Shown here: positions 1-11,190 of the stretch, in pieces | How the letters are laid out: the number at the start of each line of letters is the position of its first letter | Position numbering within the stretch: position 1 is the first letter of the stretch | Assembly (NCBI GenBank): GCA_009760855.2 | Contig: WPIO01000072.1 | Coordinates: forward strand, 286,001-350,000 | DNA length: 64,000 nt | Source: Cristatella mucedo | Taxonomy: Eukaryota; Bryozoa; Phylactolaemata; Cristatellidae | Direction: 5' to 3' | Notes under the pieces: model-generated | Told to the model about the DNA's origin: nothing | Seen by the model: the letters and a program-made list of their open reading frames with translations, nothing else | Databases searched by the model: none | Position numbers and translations under genes: made by a program

Positions 1-396
1 GGAGATTTGAGCGTCAGCCAGTCGCACGCCTAATCCCGAAGCCGAGATGCGGCGGTAGGAAAGAGAGCGGACTTGAGGCAGCCGCCGGACCACCGCGACC
101 GCCGGCCGCTTCGCTCTGCTTCGGATAAGACGACGATGTCGCCCCAGGTGGCTGGATGACCGGCTGCGTGCTCAGAACGCCGACGCCCACCTCACGAAAA
201 TGAAGCGGGCTCGTGGCAAACCGCCGCCGCCGCCACCCCATGCGTCGCGTCCGGCGTCGGATCCGCCAGCGCCGCCGTCGCCGCCGCATCGGCGGCGCTG
301 GCGGAGCTGTCGCTCGGCCGCGACGTTGAACGGAGCTGCGCAGCTAGCGACAGCGCAGCCGCGACGAGCTCTCGCGCTCGCGCTCGGCGCCCTTAC

Positions 397-598
397 CTAG
401 ACGCCGCCGCCTTCGGCTGCGACGCCGCAAGAGCAAGAAGACGGCGACCGCGGCGGCGACAACGGCGCAGCCGGCGAACGTGCCCACGACGCAGGCGGCG
501 ACTATCCGCTGGTCGCAGTCGCCCTGCGCGCTCACGCCGAGCACGCCGTGCGCCACTAGCGCTGCGAAGGCGACGAATCGGGCGGCACTCCTCGTCAT
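397..598 (-). CDS. Probable first coding exon of a small type I membrane protein (partial)
   Basis: Seen: an ATG at 598 opens 67 codons ending at a strong splice donor (AG|GTAAGG, exon end 397), so the exon would be phase 1. The peptide starts with an N-terminal hydrophobic stretch and an Ala-rich cleavage-like site (VSA-QG near residue 24), then a very short ectodomain with a cysteine pair (residues about 28-36), then a hydrophobic span (about 38-57) followed by a strongly basic tail rich in Arg. Inference: cleaved signal peptide, about 12 outside residues, one membrane helix and a positively charged inner juxtamembrane segment. The rest of the protein would lie to the left, outside the window or unrecognised in the first 396 bases. 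I do not recognise the family. The GC-rich context means a chance frame cannot be excluded. Confidence 0.4.
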
Positions 599-2160
599 GG
601 CTCAGAGCAGAAGCGACATCTTTCGCGAAGGCGGCGGCGACGGCGGCGGCGGCGGTCGAGGTGGCGGCGGCTTCTGGTCCTGCAGCGGCTCGGCCGGTCG
701 CGGGCCGATAGCGTCCGCTCTTTTGCCACGCTACGTCCGCCGCGCTCGTAGCGCGTAGCCCGCCGTCTGCTCGCGCGAGCGCGAGTCACGGGATTGGTCC
801 TCGGCGAGCGCTGCGACGACGCGTAACTCGCGAGCGGGGCGACAGTCGAGGCCGGCGACTCGGCGAGGCGTGCGAACGGATTCCCCGATCGGCGATTGAG
901 GGGGCGACGGGGGGAGTGATAGGGTGGGAGGATGAGCCGGGCGAAGCGCGCAAACCGGTCTGAAATGCCTCCACTAATCGGCGGCACTTATCACGGCCAT
1001 TCGGTGGGAGCGCCGGCCAATGACAAGGTGAGCCCATGTGAAAGGCGCGGTCGGCGCCATAAATCAGCTCAAAGCTTTCAAAGCGACAGATACTTTTCTT
1101 GGCGCCTGCGGTTGACCGCAGCGGCGGCTCCCCGAACTTCGCTGGTGAGCCGCCGCCGCCGCCGCCGCCGAGAATCGCGCTTCGTCGGGCCGTTCTCGGC
1201 GGCGGCGGCGGCGGCGGCCGGCGGACGGCAAAGCCCGCGAAAGGCCGCCGGGGCGCTTTGCGGCGCAGCAGGACCTTTGCGACTGAGAAGAGACGCAACT
1301 TCGTAGTCGGCCGATTGGCAGCGATCGAGTCGACGGTCAAGGTCGACAGGACGCCTTAGAGCACCTCTCTTTTGATGATCTATCCGGGCGCTCGCGACGC
1401 GACCCGCTTCGGTCTGCTCGTCAAAAGATATAGATTGCTCCAGTTAGAGCGATCGCACTTACGCGAAAGCGGTCGACGGATGCTACGAATGCCCGCCGCT
1501 CGCAGCATTTATCGCTCGAGTATGCGCCGCCGGCTCGCTCGCACTAGAGGATGCGCGAGCGTACGCTTGCGCTTGCGCTCTCGAGGCGGCGCCGGAGGAG
1601 CGACGACGCCAATTTCGAGCGAGCGAGCGAGCGAGCGCCACTACGACGCCCCGTCGGTTGCATCAACAATCCGCCATGCCCAAGATCAAATAAATGCCAA
1701 CCCACTCGCGAGCGGAGATTCAGGAGAAACCGCTCGAGTGCACTCGCAGATCGCTGCGATTGCCTCTCGTCTGACGCACCGTGACTTAGCGCCCGAGAGC
1801 GCGCGTCGCAATGAGACGCAGCGGGCGGCGAGCGATCGGCCGCCAGCCCGACGCGTCTAGGAGCGGCCGCCGCTTGGCTCCGCTAGGGGACGCCCTTCCT
1901 GCGCCGCCGAGCAGTCGCGAGTGCGCCAGCCGGCTGCGCGGGCGCGCTGCCAGATGATTGCTGCCAGCGGTTTGTCGGAGTCGCCCTCGCGTACGCTAAC
2001 CGCTCGTGCTGGCGATCGCACGCGCACGGATGCCGAACGGCGCCCGCCGACCGCGAGCTGGCTTGCATTCTCGCGCCTCCTAATGCCCTGACATATCCGC
2101 CTAAGCGGACAGCCTAGTTGCCGAGCGACGCGACGCTGACGCACGCAACCGTCAAACTCA
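599..2160. promoter_or_regulatory. GC-rich, CpG-dense region, probable promoter/5' flank
   Basis: About 1.5 kb of very GC-rich sequence with several mutually overlapping open frames on both strands, the pattern expected when stop codons are rare rather than when a protein is encoded. CCAAT-type motifs occur (for example GGCCAATG near 1015 and CCGATTGG near 1311). It sits upstream of the minus-strand membrane-protein exon and could hold its promoter and 5' UTR. I see no convincing coding exon. Confidence 0.35.
1149..1218. repeat. 26-bp perfect inverted repeat of (GCC)n/(GGC)n
   Basis: Left arm 1149-1174 is a (GCC)n run ending GAGAA; right arm 1193-1218 is its exact reverse complement; spacer 18 nt. 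It can form a long GC hairpin. Confidence 0.85.
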
Positions 2161-2254
2161 TCCATTAATCAACCCGTCGCGTGTATGCGGTAGCTTCAGT
2201 TGCTCATAATAAAAAAACATGTTTATTAATATACATTTGCAAATATATATTTAA

Positions 2255-2317
2255 AATAGATATGTATTATTCAATATATACATCTATATATACATCTATA
2301 ATATATCAATATACACC

Positions 2318-2350
<33 letters not shown>

Positions 2351-2392
2351 GTATATGTATATATATATGTATATGTATATGTATCTGTGTTG
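2255..2392. repeat. AT-rich (TA)n/(TATG)n microsatellite
   Basis: Runs of TATA, then (TA)n at about 2321-2344, then imperfect TATATG repeats. The open frame through it is low-complexity only. Confidence 0.85.
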
Positions 2393-2427
2393 TCTTCTGT
2401 AAGTATAGACGTACCTGTATACAAATG

Positions 2428-2620
2428 CCTCATCGGTGAGCTGTGATGGCACACTAGGCAAGGCGATTGCTTTTCAGGACCTCAGTCCCGAGGTCTCGGG
2501 TTCGATTCCTGCGGTGGGCGATCTTTTGCCGCTGCAAGTGGTGGCGGGAACCGTAAAGGCTCTTCCGTCGCAATACAAAAGAGGCTATTTAATCAGCTAG
2601 TATTTATTTATTGCAAATAG
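2428..2620 (+). mobile_element. SINE2 copy (tRNA-derived SINE)
   Basis: A tRNA-like head with an A-box-like element (TGGCACACTAGG) and a perfect B box (GGTTCGATTCC at about 2499-2509), then a body containing GGTGGGCGAT and GGCTCTTC, then a tail GAGGCT-TTAAATCAGCTAG followed by an ATTTATTTATT run. It is closely similar to 43739-43925. Confidence 0.75.
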
Positions 2621-3204
2621 ACCGAGCATCCTGATTGCCATAACCCGCGAACCGCGAAAGTACTCTGCCTGTTAGAAAAATAATCTCAGGCTGACCGACG
2701 ATCTGTCTTTGAAAAGCCTGGCTCCCGCAGACAATGTAAAGGATGCTGGCAGCGGCACCTGGCGGGAGACCAGCGAACGAATGAGGTGCCGCTGCAGCGG
2801 TCGTTCTTCACACCAAGCCGCTTGTCTCTCGTTCATAGCAGCCCAAGCCCAGCTGCTGCTGCTGCTGCTGCCATTATGGGCGCGATATTAGTCGGGCATT
2901 TTCACTTAACTTTCCAGTATTTTGCTTAGTATTCAGAATTCACAGCAGGCCTTCTCGGAATTCCCTGCTAAAAACCTTTCGGTCTATTTTGCTGTCCGTT
3001 CGATCGCTTCCTCTTGTTTTCCTCTTTCTTTTTCCTAATCGGCTCAGCAAACTATTCCGAATCCATTGGCTGACTTTCTTTAATCGAGTAGACCTCGTTT
3101 TTCGCTTTGTAATCCCAAGACTAATACTATAGGAACTTGCGATCGCCGCTATCCATTACCGCGCTTGTGTGCGGCCGCTCACTGTGTACGTCCGATTACG
3201 TTTA
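2621..3204. other. No gene recognised
   Basis: Unique-looking sequence with a short CTG run near 2856-2872. No splice-supported exon or repeat family is recognised. Confidence 0.4.
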
Positions 3205-4095
3205 GAAAGGCTAATGCTCAAAATCGGCTCTGCCAGCATGTCTCCTGTTGAATCTGCACGAAATCTACGTGTCATGTGACCAAAGTGACCTCTCATGAGA
3301 CGACCGCATCAGCTCCACAGTCAAGTCTGCCTACTTTCATCTATACAACATTGCTAAAATTCGGGCTATTTAGACAGGGATACCACTTCTAAGTTAGTCC
3401 ATTCATTCGTGACATCCCGTCTTGACTTCTGTAACTCACTGCTCGCTGGCCTACCGGCATGTGCAATCAGGCGCTTGCAGCTGGTGACAAACTCCGCAGC
3501 TAGGCTTGTCTGTCGTGAGCGTTGCAGTTGCTACATCTCGCCACTTCTCGCCGACCTGCTCTGGCTACCAGTCAAGCAACGTATCGACATCAAGGTTTCG
3601 TCACTCACTTTTAGGTCCCTTCATTCTTTGGCACCAGCCTACCTATCAGATCTACTCCGCCATCAAGCTAAGCATCGTAGCACCCGCTTTTCGGAATCTA
3701 CTTGTTTAGCTATACCTCGTACAAACCTCAAATCTTTTGGAGACCGTGCCTTTAGTTCGTATGCTCCCAATGCCTGGAACTCACTCCCGACTTGCGTCAC
3801 GACATCTCCTGACTTGACCATCTTTAAAAAGAAACTAAACCCATCTATTTATCGCAGCATTTGGTGGGTCCCGCGATTCGTCCTTTATGTTCTTATGCGT
3901 GCTGACACTGCGCATGCTGCCACTAACCATATATGCATGCTGACCCTGTGCATGTCACCCCTAACCATATTATTCTTGCTGTTTATCGAGCTACTACTAA
4001 CCATTCAAACGTACTTCCTTTGCAGCAAATGTAAAGTGCCTAGAAAGAGGAGTTCTCTGAGAGCGCTATATCAAATCCATTATTATTATTATTAT
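3205..4095 (+). mobile_element. LINE-A, 5'-truncated 3' fragment
   Basis: Covers the C-terminal third of the LINE-A reverse transcriptase protein (SRLDFCNSLLAGLP, LLADLLWLPVKQRID and [18 protein letters not shown] motifs), the short 3' UTR and a (TTA)n tail near 4079-4095. An in-frame stop in the 'ACLDK' region and other changes show that it is dead. Confidence 0.85.
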
Positions 4096-4691
4096 CAGCC
4101 GCACCCGGCTGAGGCTATTCTTACCACATCCGGTAAAACTGGTCGTCGGACGAACGCCTCCGTGCGACTGAATTTGCAGCAACGCAAGAGCAAGTACCGA
4201 AACAGAGACAGCAGTAGCATCTGCGAGGCCCGGCAGCGAGGCGCCGACCGCCGCGAACCCGAAGCGCCAGCTGCGTCGCCGCCGCCGCCGCCGCCGCAAA
4301 CGCTCAAAGATGTGCACCGTACACTGCAGGTCGTCCTCTGAACTGCGCTGACGTATAAAGCCGCTCGAAAAACTGGCGATGGCTCTGGAGAGCGACCGCG
4401 ATGCTGTAGAGCGACTCTCGCCGCCGCCCGCGGTGCTTTCGCGCTTTGCTCGCCGCACGTTTCGCTCTGCAGCGACTCGGCTCTTAGCTTGCGAGCGAGT
4501 CGTTGACGTTAGGAAGCGGCATAATGCCTCCAGCCGAAGCAGCTTGCTACCGGTTTCTTACGGGCCCTAGCGATTTCCCTGCGCACTAACTGACGACGCA
4601 GTCGATGATGTCTCGTTCTCTTTCTTTTCCGTGCGATGCGATTCGTTGGTTCGTAAGAAAGAGGGGCTGCCGGACGGGGGGCGGCGGCTTC

Positions 4692-4770
4692 CTTCTTAGC
4701 ATATGTAAATTGCCTAGAAGGAGATTAAGTTATCCGAGCGCACTTTACAAATACATCGTCATCGTTACTA
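4692..4770 (+). mobile_element. LINE-A/SINE1-type 3' tail fragment
   Basis: ATGTAAATTGCCTAGAAGGAG followed by a paired ATTAAGTT...GCGCACTTTA segment and a pyrimidine/ATT-rich tail, the same module that ends LINE-A and SINE1 copies. Confidence 0.6.
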
Positions 4771-4847
4771 TTACTCGGTAAAAGATTTTACGAGCATCAG
4801 CATATCTTGGAGGATTGACTACTTAGATCGCTGTTCTGCGAAAGCGC

Positions 4848-5033
4848 ATGCAAGTTCGGCTCGAGAGTCTCCGAACGTCGCGCGAGTGGAAGCACAATGT
4901 CTTCGAACGCGCCGAAGCTCGGTTCGATCTCCAAAGGAGACTCTCGCTCAAGCTCTTGGATGAAGCTATTCTTCGCCGGCTGCATCGATTACAGTTGGAA
5001 CTAAATAAATTTCGATGGCCACATTCAATCTAA
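4848..5033 (+). CDS. Possible 61-aa small ORF, helical
   Basis: Seen: ATG-initiated, 61 codons, with regularly spaced Leu and many charged residues (for example RLSLKLLDEAILRRLHRLQ), the pattern of an amphipathic helix. An AATAAA string lies inside its last codons. There is no domain I recognise, no splice signals and no partner exon. It may be chance or a remnant of a gene or element. It is directly followed by a SINE1 copy. Confidence 0.18.
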   Translation: MQVRLESLRTSREWKHNVFERAEARFDLQRRLSLKLLDEAILRRLHRLQLELNKFRWPHSI

Positions 5034-5040
5034 AAAAAAT

Positions 5041-5180
5041 ATGATTCATTTGTATAGCGCCCCAAGAGAACTTAATCTCTATTCAGGCGCTTCACATGTG
5101 CCTCGGGGCTCGAGCTCCCGACCTCAGCCAGACCTTGGTCGGGGTGAGCACCTTAACCGCTGGACCAAACCAGCTCGGCG
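5041..5180 (-). mobile_element. SINE1 copy, best-preserved
   Basis: Read on the minus strand: a tRNA-like head GCTGGTTTGGTCCAGCGGTT with an A box (TGGTCCAGCGG), a B-box-like GCTCGAGCCC, then the tail GCGCCTGAATAGAGATTAAG...GGGGCGCTATACAAATGAAT. The tail is a diverged version of the LINE-A 3' end. Confidence 0.8.
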
Positions 5181-5307
5181 AATCCAGTAGAAGATGCTCG
5201 ACATACTCGTGTTTTTGCGGCGCGGTGCCCACCGTAGAGCGGAGTGCCAAAGAAGATTTAGATTAGTCTCTCCAAGAGACCCTGTGAGCGAGGAAGATCC
5301 ATATGTA

Positions 5308-6490
5308 ATGTATCTCCGTCAGTAACTCCAAAAAGTCATAAAGACCATGTGGGCGTTACGCAGGAGAGTTTTGTATAGCGCACTCACAGCCTAAGCGGCT
5401 TTCGGTACGCATTCGGTAGCCAACAGACTTCGTCTCACGCAACAAAGAGAGAAAGTGGGAAGCATAGCAGAGTCAGGAGAGCAGCTGAGGTAGTGAGTAG
5501 CATGGAAGTAACAGCTCAAGACCACTGAAAAAGATGTGCCATAGTCGGCAGTTGGAGAGTAGTTGTCTTTGCGTAAGAATTGTGGAAGCGAGTTCCACAG
5601 TCTAGGACCTGCAGACTAAAGCTTCTGTCGCCAACTGTCTTTAAGGGGGGCGGGAAGGGACAGCTAATTTATTGTCCACACAGGACCTGAGGGCGCGAAC
5701 AGGCTGAAACTGATGCAGCAGTTCAGCTAGGTACGAAGAAGCCAAGCCGTGGCGGGCCTTGTGGGTCAGCGTAAGAGCTTTGCTCTGTATCCTTTGCTCA
5801 ACCGGCAACCATCCTAGCTCTTTCAGCAGAGGTGACACGTGCTCAAACCGCTGGGACTTGAAGACCAGCCTTGCAGCCATATTTATTGTCCGCTGCTGTA
5901 GTGGCATACTAGCTTTCTTTGGCAGCCCAGCCAAAAGGGAATTACAATAATCAAGCCGAGACAGAACTAAAGAGCTAGTTAAATTTTTTACAAGCCACTG
6001 TGGGAGACAGCTTCTAATCTTGGATAGGGATCGGATGTGATGGCTAGCTGTAGAGGCAGTCTTCTGAATGAAGCTTTTGAAATTGAGGCAGCTTTCGAAC
6101 ACGACACCTAGATTACGAGCACGTCGTGACGGTCGCACAATAGCATCACCTATTATAACAGCAAAGCCTTTTAATCCAGCCACACGCTTAGGGTGTCCTA
6201 TGAGCAGCAGTTCGGTTTTATCGTCATTTAATTTCAGGAAGTTTTCCGACATCCAGGATCGAATATCGGCAAGGCAAGCATTCCGTTTCTCAGTTGCTGT
6301 AGCAGATTCTGACGGTTTAAATGACAAATACAACTGAGTATCGTCAGCATAGAAGTGATATCCTATTCCATGTGCCTTAATCACTTTTCCCAGAGGTTGT
6401 GTTTAATGGAGAACAGCAAGGGACCGAGTACAGACCCTTAAGGGACTCCCCAGGTGACCCTTCTCATGTCTGAGACCTGACCCCCACACG
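5308..6490 (-). mobile_element. LINE-B, 5'-truncated copy with decayed RT
   Basis: A 247-codon open stretch (5641-6384) holds the RT catalytic YADD box ([15 protein letters not shown]), FLKLNDDKTELLLIG and the C-terminal module (SRLDYCNSLLAGLP, ELGWLPVEQRIQSKAL). The preceding LGPLLFS segment continues in another frame at 6390-6480, so a frameshift separates them. The 3' end near 5308 carries TACATTA-type sequence. It is clearly related to, but diverged from, LINE-A. Confidence 0.8.
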
Positions 6491-7918
6491 ACACGGATTG
6501 AACACGATCATAGCAAAGCCGTAGCGATAAGTACGTAGTGTAACGTACGTTGCTGTGACCGCATAGCGTGGCCATACCAATAACGATACCGACATAGCAG
6601 CTATATTTCTTATGAGATCACGACTTTTACTCGACCACAGAATTTGTCGTTCCGGTACCTACACTAGCAGTTTCCGTTAGGTAGCAGCACGCATCCTTAC
6701 AGACACCTCTCTAATGTCAGAGATCGACAAGAACGTGGCGATTTGCCGAGAGAGCGACATTTCTGGATAAATATGTCGATCGGGAGGCGACCGTCGACGA
6801 CGACGTCCAGATTGCAAGAACTAGAAGACGGCTTCCATACCGAATCCCGTGGATCTTCGCCATCGGAGCCTTCGATGCACTAACGATGAACTGCGATGAG
6901 CAGTGCAGCTTTGTCAGTGCGTTGCATCCCGACTTCCATCCTCCTGATGGTAATCGGAGCACAGTTGCTGGTATAATCGGAAAGTCGCGGTATTTGCGCC
7001 TTACGCGCGAGTTGTTTCGCTCGGTGTTTCTTCGTGCTGCTGCCGCTGTTCGTGTCGTTAGCACTAGCCAGCTGAATATGTATCCGGAACGTGTGCATGC
7101 CAAATCGGTCAGATGACGACGACAAAGCTTGAGATCATTAGCGTTTCTTGAATTATCGTGATTTCGAACCGAATGTCTTTATCTATAGTCTAGACGTTGT
7201 GAAGAGCTCATTTTTAGTGGCGATCAGAAGTTGTACTTTAGGCTTCGAGGTGATTTGTGCGCTATGGCTGGTGCTGTACACACGTGCCTCTTCAAGGGCC
7301 ATGGAATGGACTGAACTGCATGAACGACGTTAGCTTTTTGCATTTACGCATAGGGCGCTCTCGATTTCTGCCGTGCTCTGCTACCGCTGGCCTATCTTCG
7401 CGAATCGATACAGCATGTAACATCCGCGACTCATTCAAACCGATGTGCTTCGGACCGCTAACTCTATCAGTATCTGCATCGGAAAGGACCCTTGCGTGTG
7501 TGTGCGCTGCTTGTGCAGCAAAGGACTTTGGTTCAGGAGCCGTTACAGCGCCGTAGGAACGCTTCCTTTCAATGCATTATGAAGTGCCAAGGAGAGATGT
7601 GGTTTCCTTAGAGAGCTGCATAAATTTATTATAATTAATAATTAAATAAAAATCCAGGTTGTGTATCCGAGCTCTACGTAGCTTATCCTCGGGCCCGTCA
7701 ACAGTAGCGACCGACGCCTCCTTATCGGACGCCTCCTGTCCTCTGAGGTGAATGAGGCGGAAGCTCTCTCAGTGCACCTGCTGTCAAGTGTCCGTATCCG
7801 TACCTCTTCAGCGCTGCCAGAGGTAGGAAACCTTCTAAATCATTCGCACTTATTTAGTCACTCCTCTTTTGCCGTGGAAAATGACGGAAAACTCCAGCTT
7901 TTACTTGCAAGACGGGCT
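6491..7918. other. No gene recognised
   Basis: Mixed-composition sequence. Short open frames on both strands (about 60-130 codons) have no recognisable motif and no flanking splice sites. Confidence 0.4.
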
Positions 7919-7919
7919 T

Positions 7920-8726
7920 GAATATAATAATAATAATAATAATGCACTTGATACAGCACCCTCAGAGAACTCAATCTCTCTCTAGGCGCTCTACATTTGC
8001 TGCAAATGGAAATGCAATTGAATGGTGAGTAATTTCATGCTTGATAAACAACAAGAACAACATGGTTAGGGGTGACATGCATAGGGTCAGCATGCAAGTG
8101 TGGTTAGTGGCATCAGGCACAGTGTCAGCACGCATAAGCACATGAAGGACGAATCACAGGGACCCACTAAATGCTGTCCTAAATAGGTGTGTTTTTAAGT
8201 TCTTTTTAAATGTGGTCAAGTCAGGGGATGTTCTGACGAAAGTTGGGAGGGCGTTCCAGGCTTTGGGAGCATACGAGCTAAATGCACGGTCTCCAAAGGA
8301 TTTGAGATTTGTACGAGGTATTGGTAGACTGTTGGATTCCGAAAAGCGGGTGGTACGATGCTTAGCCTGGTGGGGGAGTAGATCTGAGAGATAGGCTGGA
8401 GCCAAAGAATGAAGTGACCTAAAAGTGAGCGACAAAGCCTTGAAGTCAATCCGTTGCTTGACTGGTAGCCAGTGCAGATCGGCGAGAAGTGGTGTAATGT
8501 GGCAACTGCGACGCTCGCGACAGACAAGCCTAGCTGCGGAGTTTTGCGCCAGCTGCAATCGCCTGGTCGCACATGCCGGTAGGCCATTAAGCAGTGAGTT
8601 GCAGAAGTCGAGACGGGATGTCACGAATGCATGGACCAACTTAGAAGTGGTATCCTTACCTAAACAAGCCCGAATTTTAGCAATGCTATGTAGCTGAAAA
8701 TAGGCAGATTTGACTGTGGAGCTGAA
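7920..8726 (-). mobile_element. LINE-A, 5'-truncated copy
   Basis: Starts at an (AAT)n run (the reverse complement of the TTA tail), then the 3' UTR, then an open C-terminal RT segment of 161 codons (8154-8639) with SRLDFCNSLLNGLP and LHWLPVKQRIDFKALSLTF. The 5' break lies near 8726, where similarity to the full copy at 11191-14290 ends. Confidence 0.85.
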
Positions 8727-10497
8727 ATGTAATATTCTCTGAGCGAGCGAGTTGGTGTGTGTGAAATAACATAATCGGGGTGTATTGACGTAATTTATCT
8801 AATTTGGGTATATTTACAGGCTGGTGAAGAGGGGGCGAGAGAACCACGAAGGTTGATATCCCAAGAACTTGGCGGGAAACGATTGGCCGCTCAAGTAACT
8901 GCTGCTTCTGCTTGGCGGTCTTTCCAAACGCCGAGCTGAATAGAGACCACCTCCCATCGCGTATCCACATATCATTCATTCATCGCGTCAGCACCACACT
9001 ACCCTGAGCTATGCGTCCCAACCGGAGAGCGATCAGCGCTCTTCAGTAGGATGCAAAAGGGCAGCGAAAAATATAGAGAACAGATTCCGTTTCAGTGAAT
9101 CAATCTCTTTTTGGCAGACTACAACGTCCACCTAAGCGTCGATGCGTTCACTAATTTCCCCGTGACGAGTGCAACGTGTCTGCCTGTTTTTCGTATGTGT
9201 TCCAGCCAGCTGTTTTGTACACAGTATTCTTTACAGGCTGCTCTTGACGATAGCAACGGCTGGGCCTGGAACTTGTGGCCATTTGCATAAGAACACGCAT
9301 GCGCAATCGCACACGCATCCCGAAACACCACTGTCTATATAGTTGAATGGCATTTGGAAGAGAACGCGCTTGTGCATTTGCTTAAAATTTTGAGGCAACT
9401 TGACGTGCCGTTGTCTATAGCGCGTAATTGAAACCGCAGTTTCGCAGACCTTATACTGGAGACAGCGGGCGGATTGCAGTGGATGGCAATGTCAGGGCCT
9501 GGCTTCACACTCGGGTTAACTCTTGTCTGCTCCTACCTTTCATACCTTTCAACGAAAAATGTCCTCAACTTTATAACCGGGTAATAAACACTTAACAAAG
9601 ATCTCTCCACGTCAGCAGCATTAATTGCCGCCGTCGCAGCCTTCCTAGGCCTGGTGGCCCTCTAGGAATACATACCGGGACGACAGGATAATCCGGAAAT
9701 ACAGGAATATATCTAGGAATACATACCGAGACGCTTCGTATCGAATGCGAAATGCGCGACGCGACTGGTGCATCTGCTAAGTGTGGCAGCCGCTCGGAAG
9801 GGGCTGCTGGGAGTGGGCGTTGTCGGCAAAGAGGATTCTGAAAGGACCCACGGAATTTAGTCAACAGCAGCTTGTTTCAAAAGAGAAGTACACAGCAAAC
9901 GCGCAAGGTTATTCAAAATATTTTTTTTGGCCAGCTTTATCCTTGCTACTTGTGCCAGCTAATACTGACGCAAGGTTAGTTCTTATTTCTCCATTCTTTT
10001 GGGTGAAGTATTTCTCTTCATTGCATTGTGTCATACTGCATAAAATACCAGTTTCCCCAAGCCTCTTTGGGAGAATTTTCTTTACAGCCAAGACGCACGA
10101 GCCTGTGATAAATCCCTTGCGAACGAATCTACTGATGCTGCCAAAACATCTTCAAGCCGATTCGTGGTTTACTTAATTATACCCAAAGAATAATACGCAA
10201 GTACTTTGCACATAGTGCAGCTTTGAATTTATGTAGGCTGTGCACTCTCTGACTCTGTCGAAAATTCCGAGCGATACTTAAAAGGTGTGAGTTGAATCGG
10301 TACGACGTGGCAAGGATTGAGTTTTTATGCAAAACTTAAAAGATCTTACGAGGAACAGATAGCTGTGAGATTCCAAGAGGTGGAAGATCAGTTGAGCTTT
10401 CTTGAGGTATCTCCAGGTTTGAGCTTAAATAATCCGGCATCAAAACACTTGACAATTAATCGGGCGTTTTCTTGACATAAGCAGCTTGGGGCGATAA
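8727..10497. other. No gene recognised
   Basis: About 1.8 kb of unassigned sequence. The longest frame (131 codons at 9781-10176) has no motif or splice context that I can support. Confidence 0.4.
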
Positions 10498-10610
10498 CTC
10501 TGTGGGAGATCCTTTATTACTAACCCCAAGTGGTGGTGACTGCCGTTAAGGCTCTTCTGTCGCCATACAAATAAGGCTGTTAAATCGGCTAACAGGGCCG
10601 AAGTATTAAG
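10498..10610 (+). mobile_element. SINE2, partial
   Basis: Retains the SINE2 body and tail (GGGAGATCCTTTATT, AAGGCTCTTCTGTCGCCATA, AGGCTGTTAAATCGGCTAA) but lacks a recognisable tRNA head. Confidence 0.6.
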
Positions 10611-10696
10611 TTATTATACGAAACTTGCTAGTTTCAATTATGCTCGAACCAATCAAGTCCACATAAAGAGCTCAGTGGCAATAAAGCCATACAATT

Positions 10697-10876
10697 TGAT
10701 AATAATAATAATACATTTGTAAAACGTCCTCAGAAAACTTGTCGTCTTTCTAAGACTTTATATATGCTTCAACGAAACGGAACCTTGTAGATTGGTTAGT
10801 GATAACATGCACACTGTCAACATGCATAACATAGCTAGGGTGACGGTTTCAGCATGCATAAGCATGCAAAGAACAA
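10697..10876 (-). mobile_element. LINE-A 3' UTR fragment (diverged)
   Basis: An ATAATAATAATA run followed by the reverse-complemented LINE-A 3' tail and UTR with many substitutions; abuts another such fragment. Confidence 0.6.
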
Positions 10877-11190
10877 ATAATAATAATACATTTGTTATAG
10901 CCCCTTAGAGAACTCGTTCTCTTTCTAGGCCCTTTACATTTGCTGCAAAGGAAGTACGATCGTATGGTTAGTGGTAGCATGCTCAATGAAAGCAAGCATA
11001 ACATGGTTAGGGGTTACATTCACAAGGGTCAGCATGCAAATATGGTTAGGGGCACCATGCACAGTGTCAGCACTCATAAGCACACAAATGACGAAATACA
11101 GGGTCCCACTAAATGCTTTGATAAACAGGTGCGTTTTTATGTGCTTCTTTTTAAATGTCATCAAGTCAGGGGCATAAAAACGAATCTCAA
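10877..11190 (-). mobile_element. LINE-A 3' fragment
   Basis: An (AAT)n tail, the 3' UTR and the last codons of the RT protein, reverse orientation. Three LINE-A 3' ends lie in tandem from 10697 to 11191, suggesting repeated insertion at AT-rich tails of older copies. Confidence 0.7.

Noticed and set aside
2181-2402. 73-codon frame rich in Ile/Tyr/Met
   Set aside because: Translation of AT microsatellite.
3409-4341. 310-codon plus-strand frame as a host gene
   Set aside because: It is the LINE-A RT C-terminus running into its 3' UTR and flanking sequence.
4066-4458. 130-codon minus-strand frame with Arg runs
   Set aside because: Built from a LINE-A (TTA)n tail and a GCC repeat; composite of unrelated sequence.
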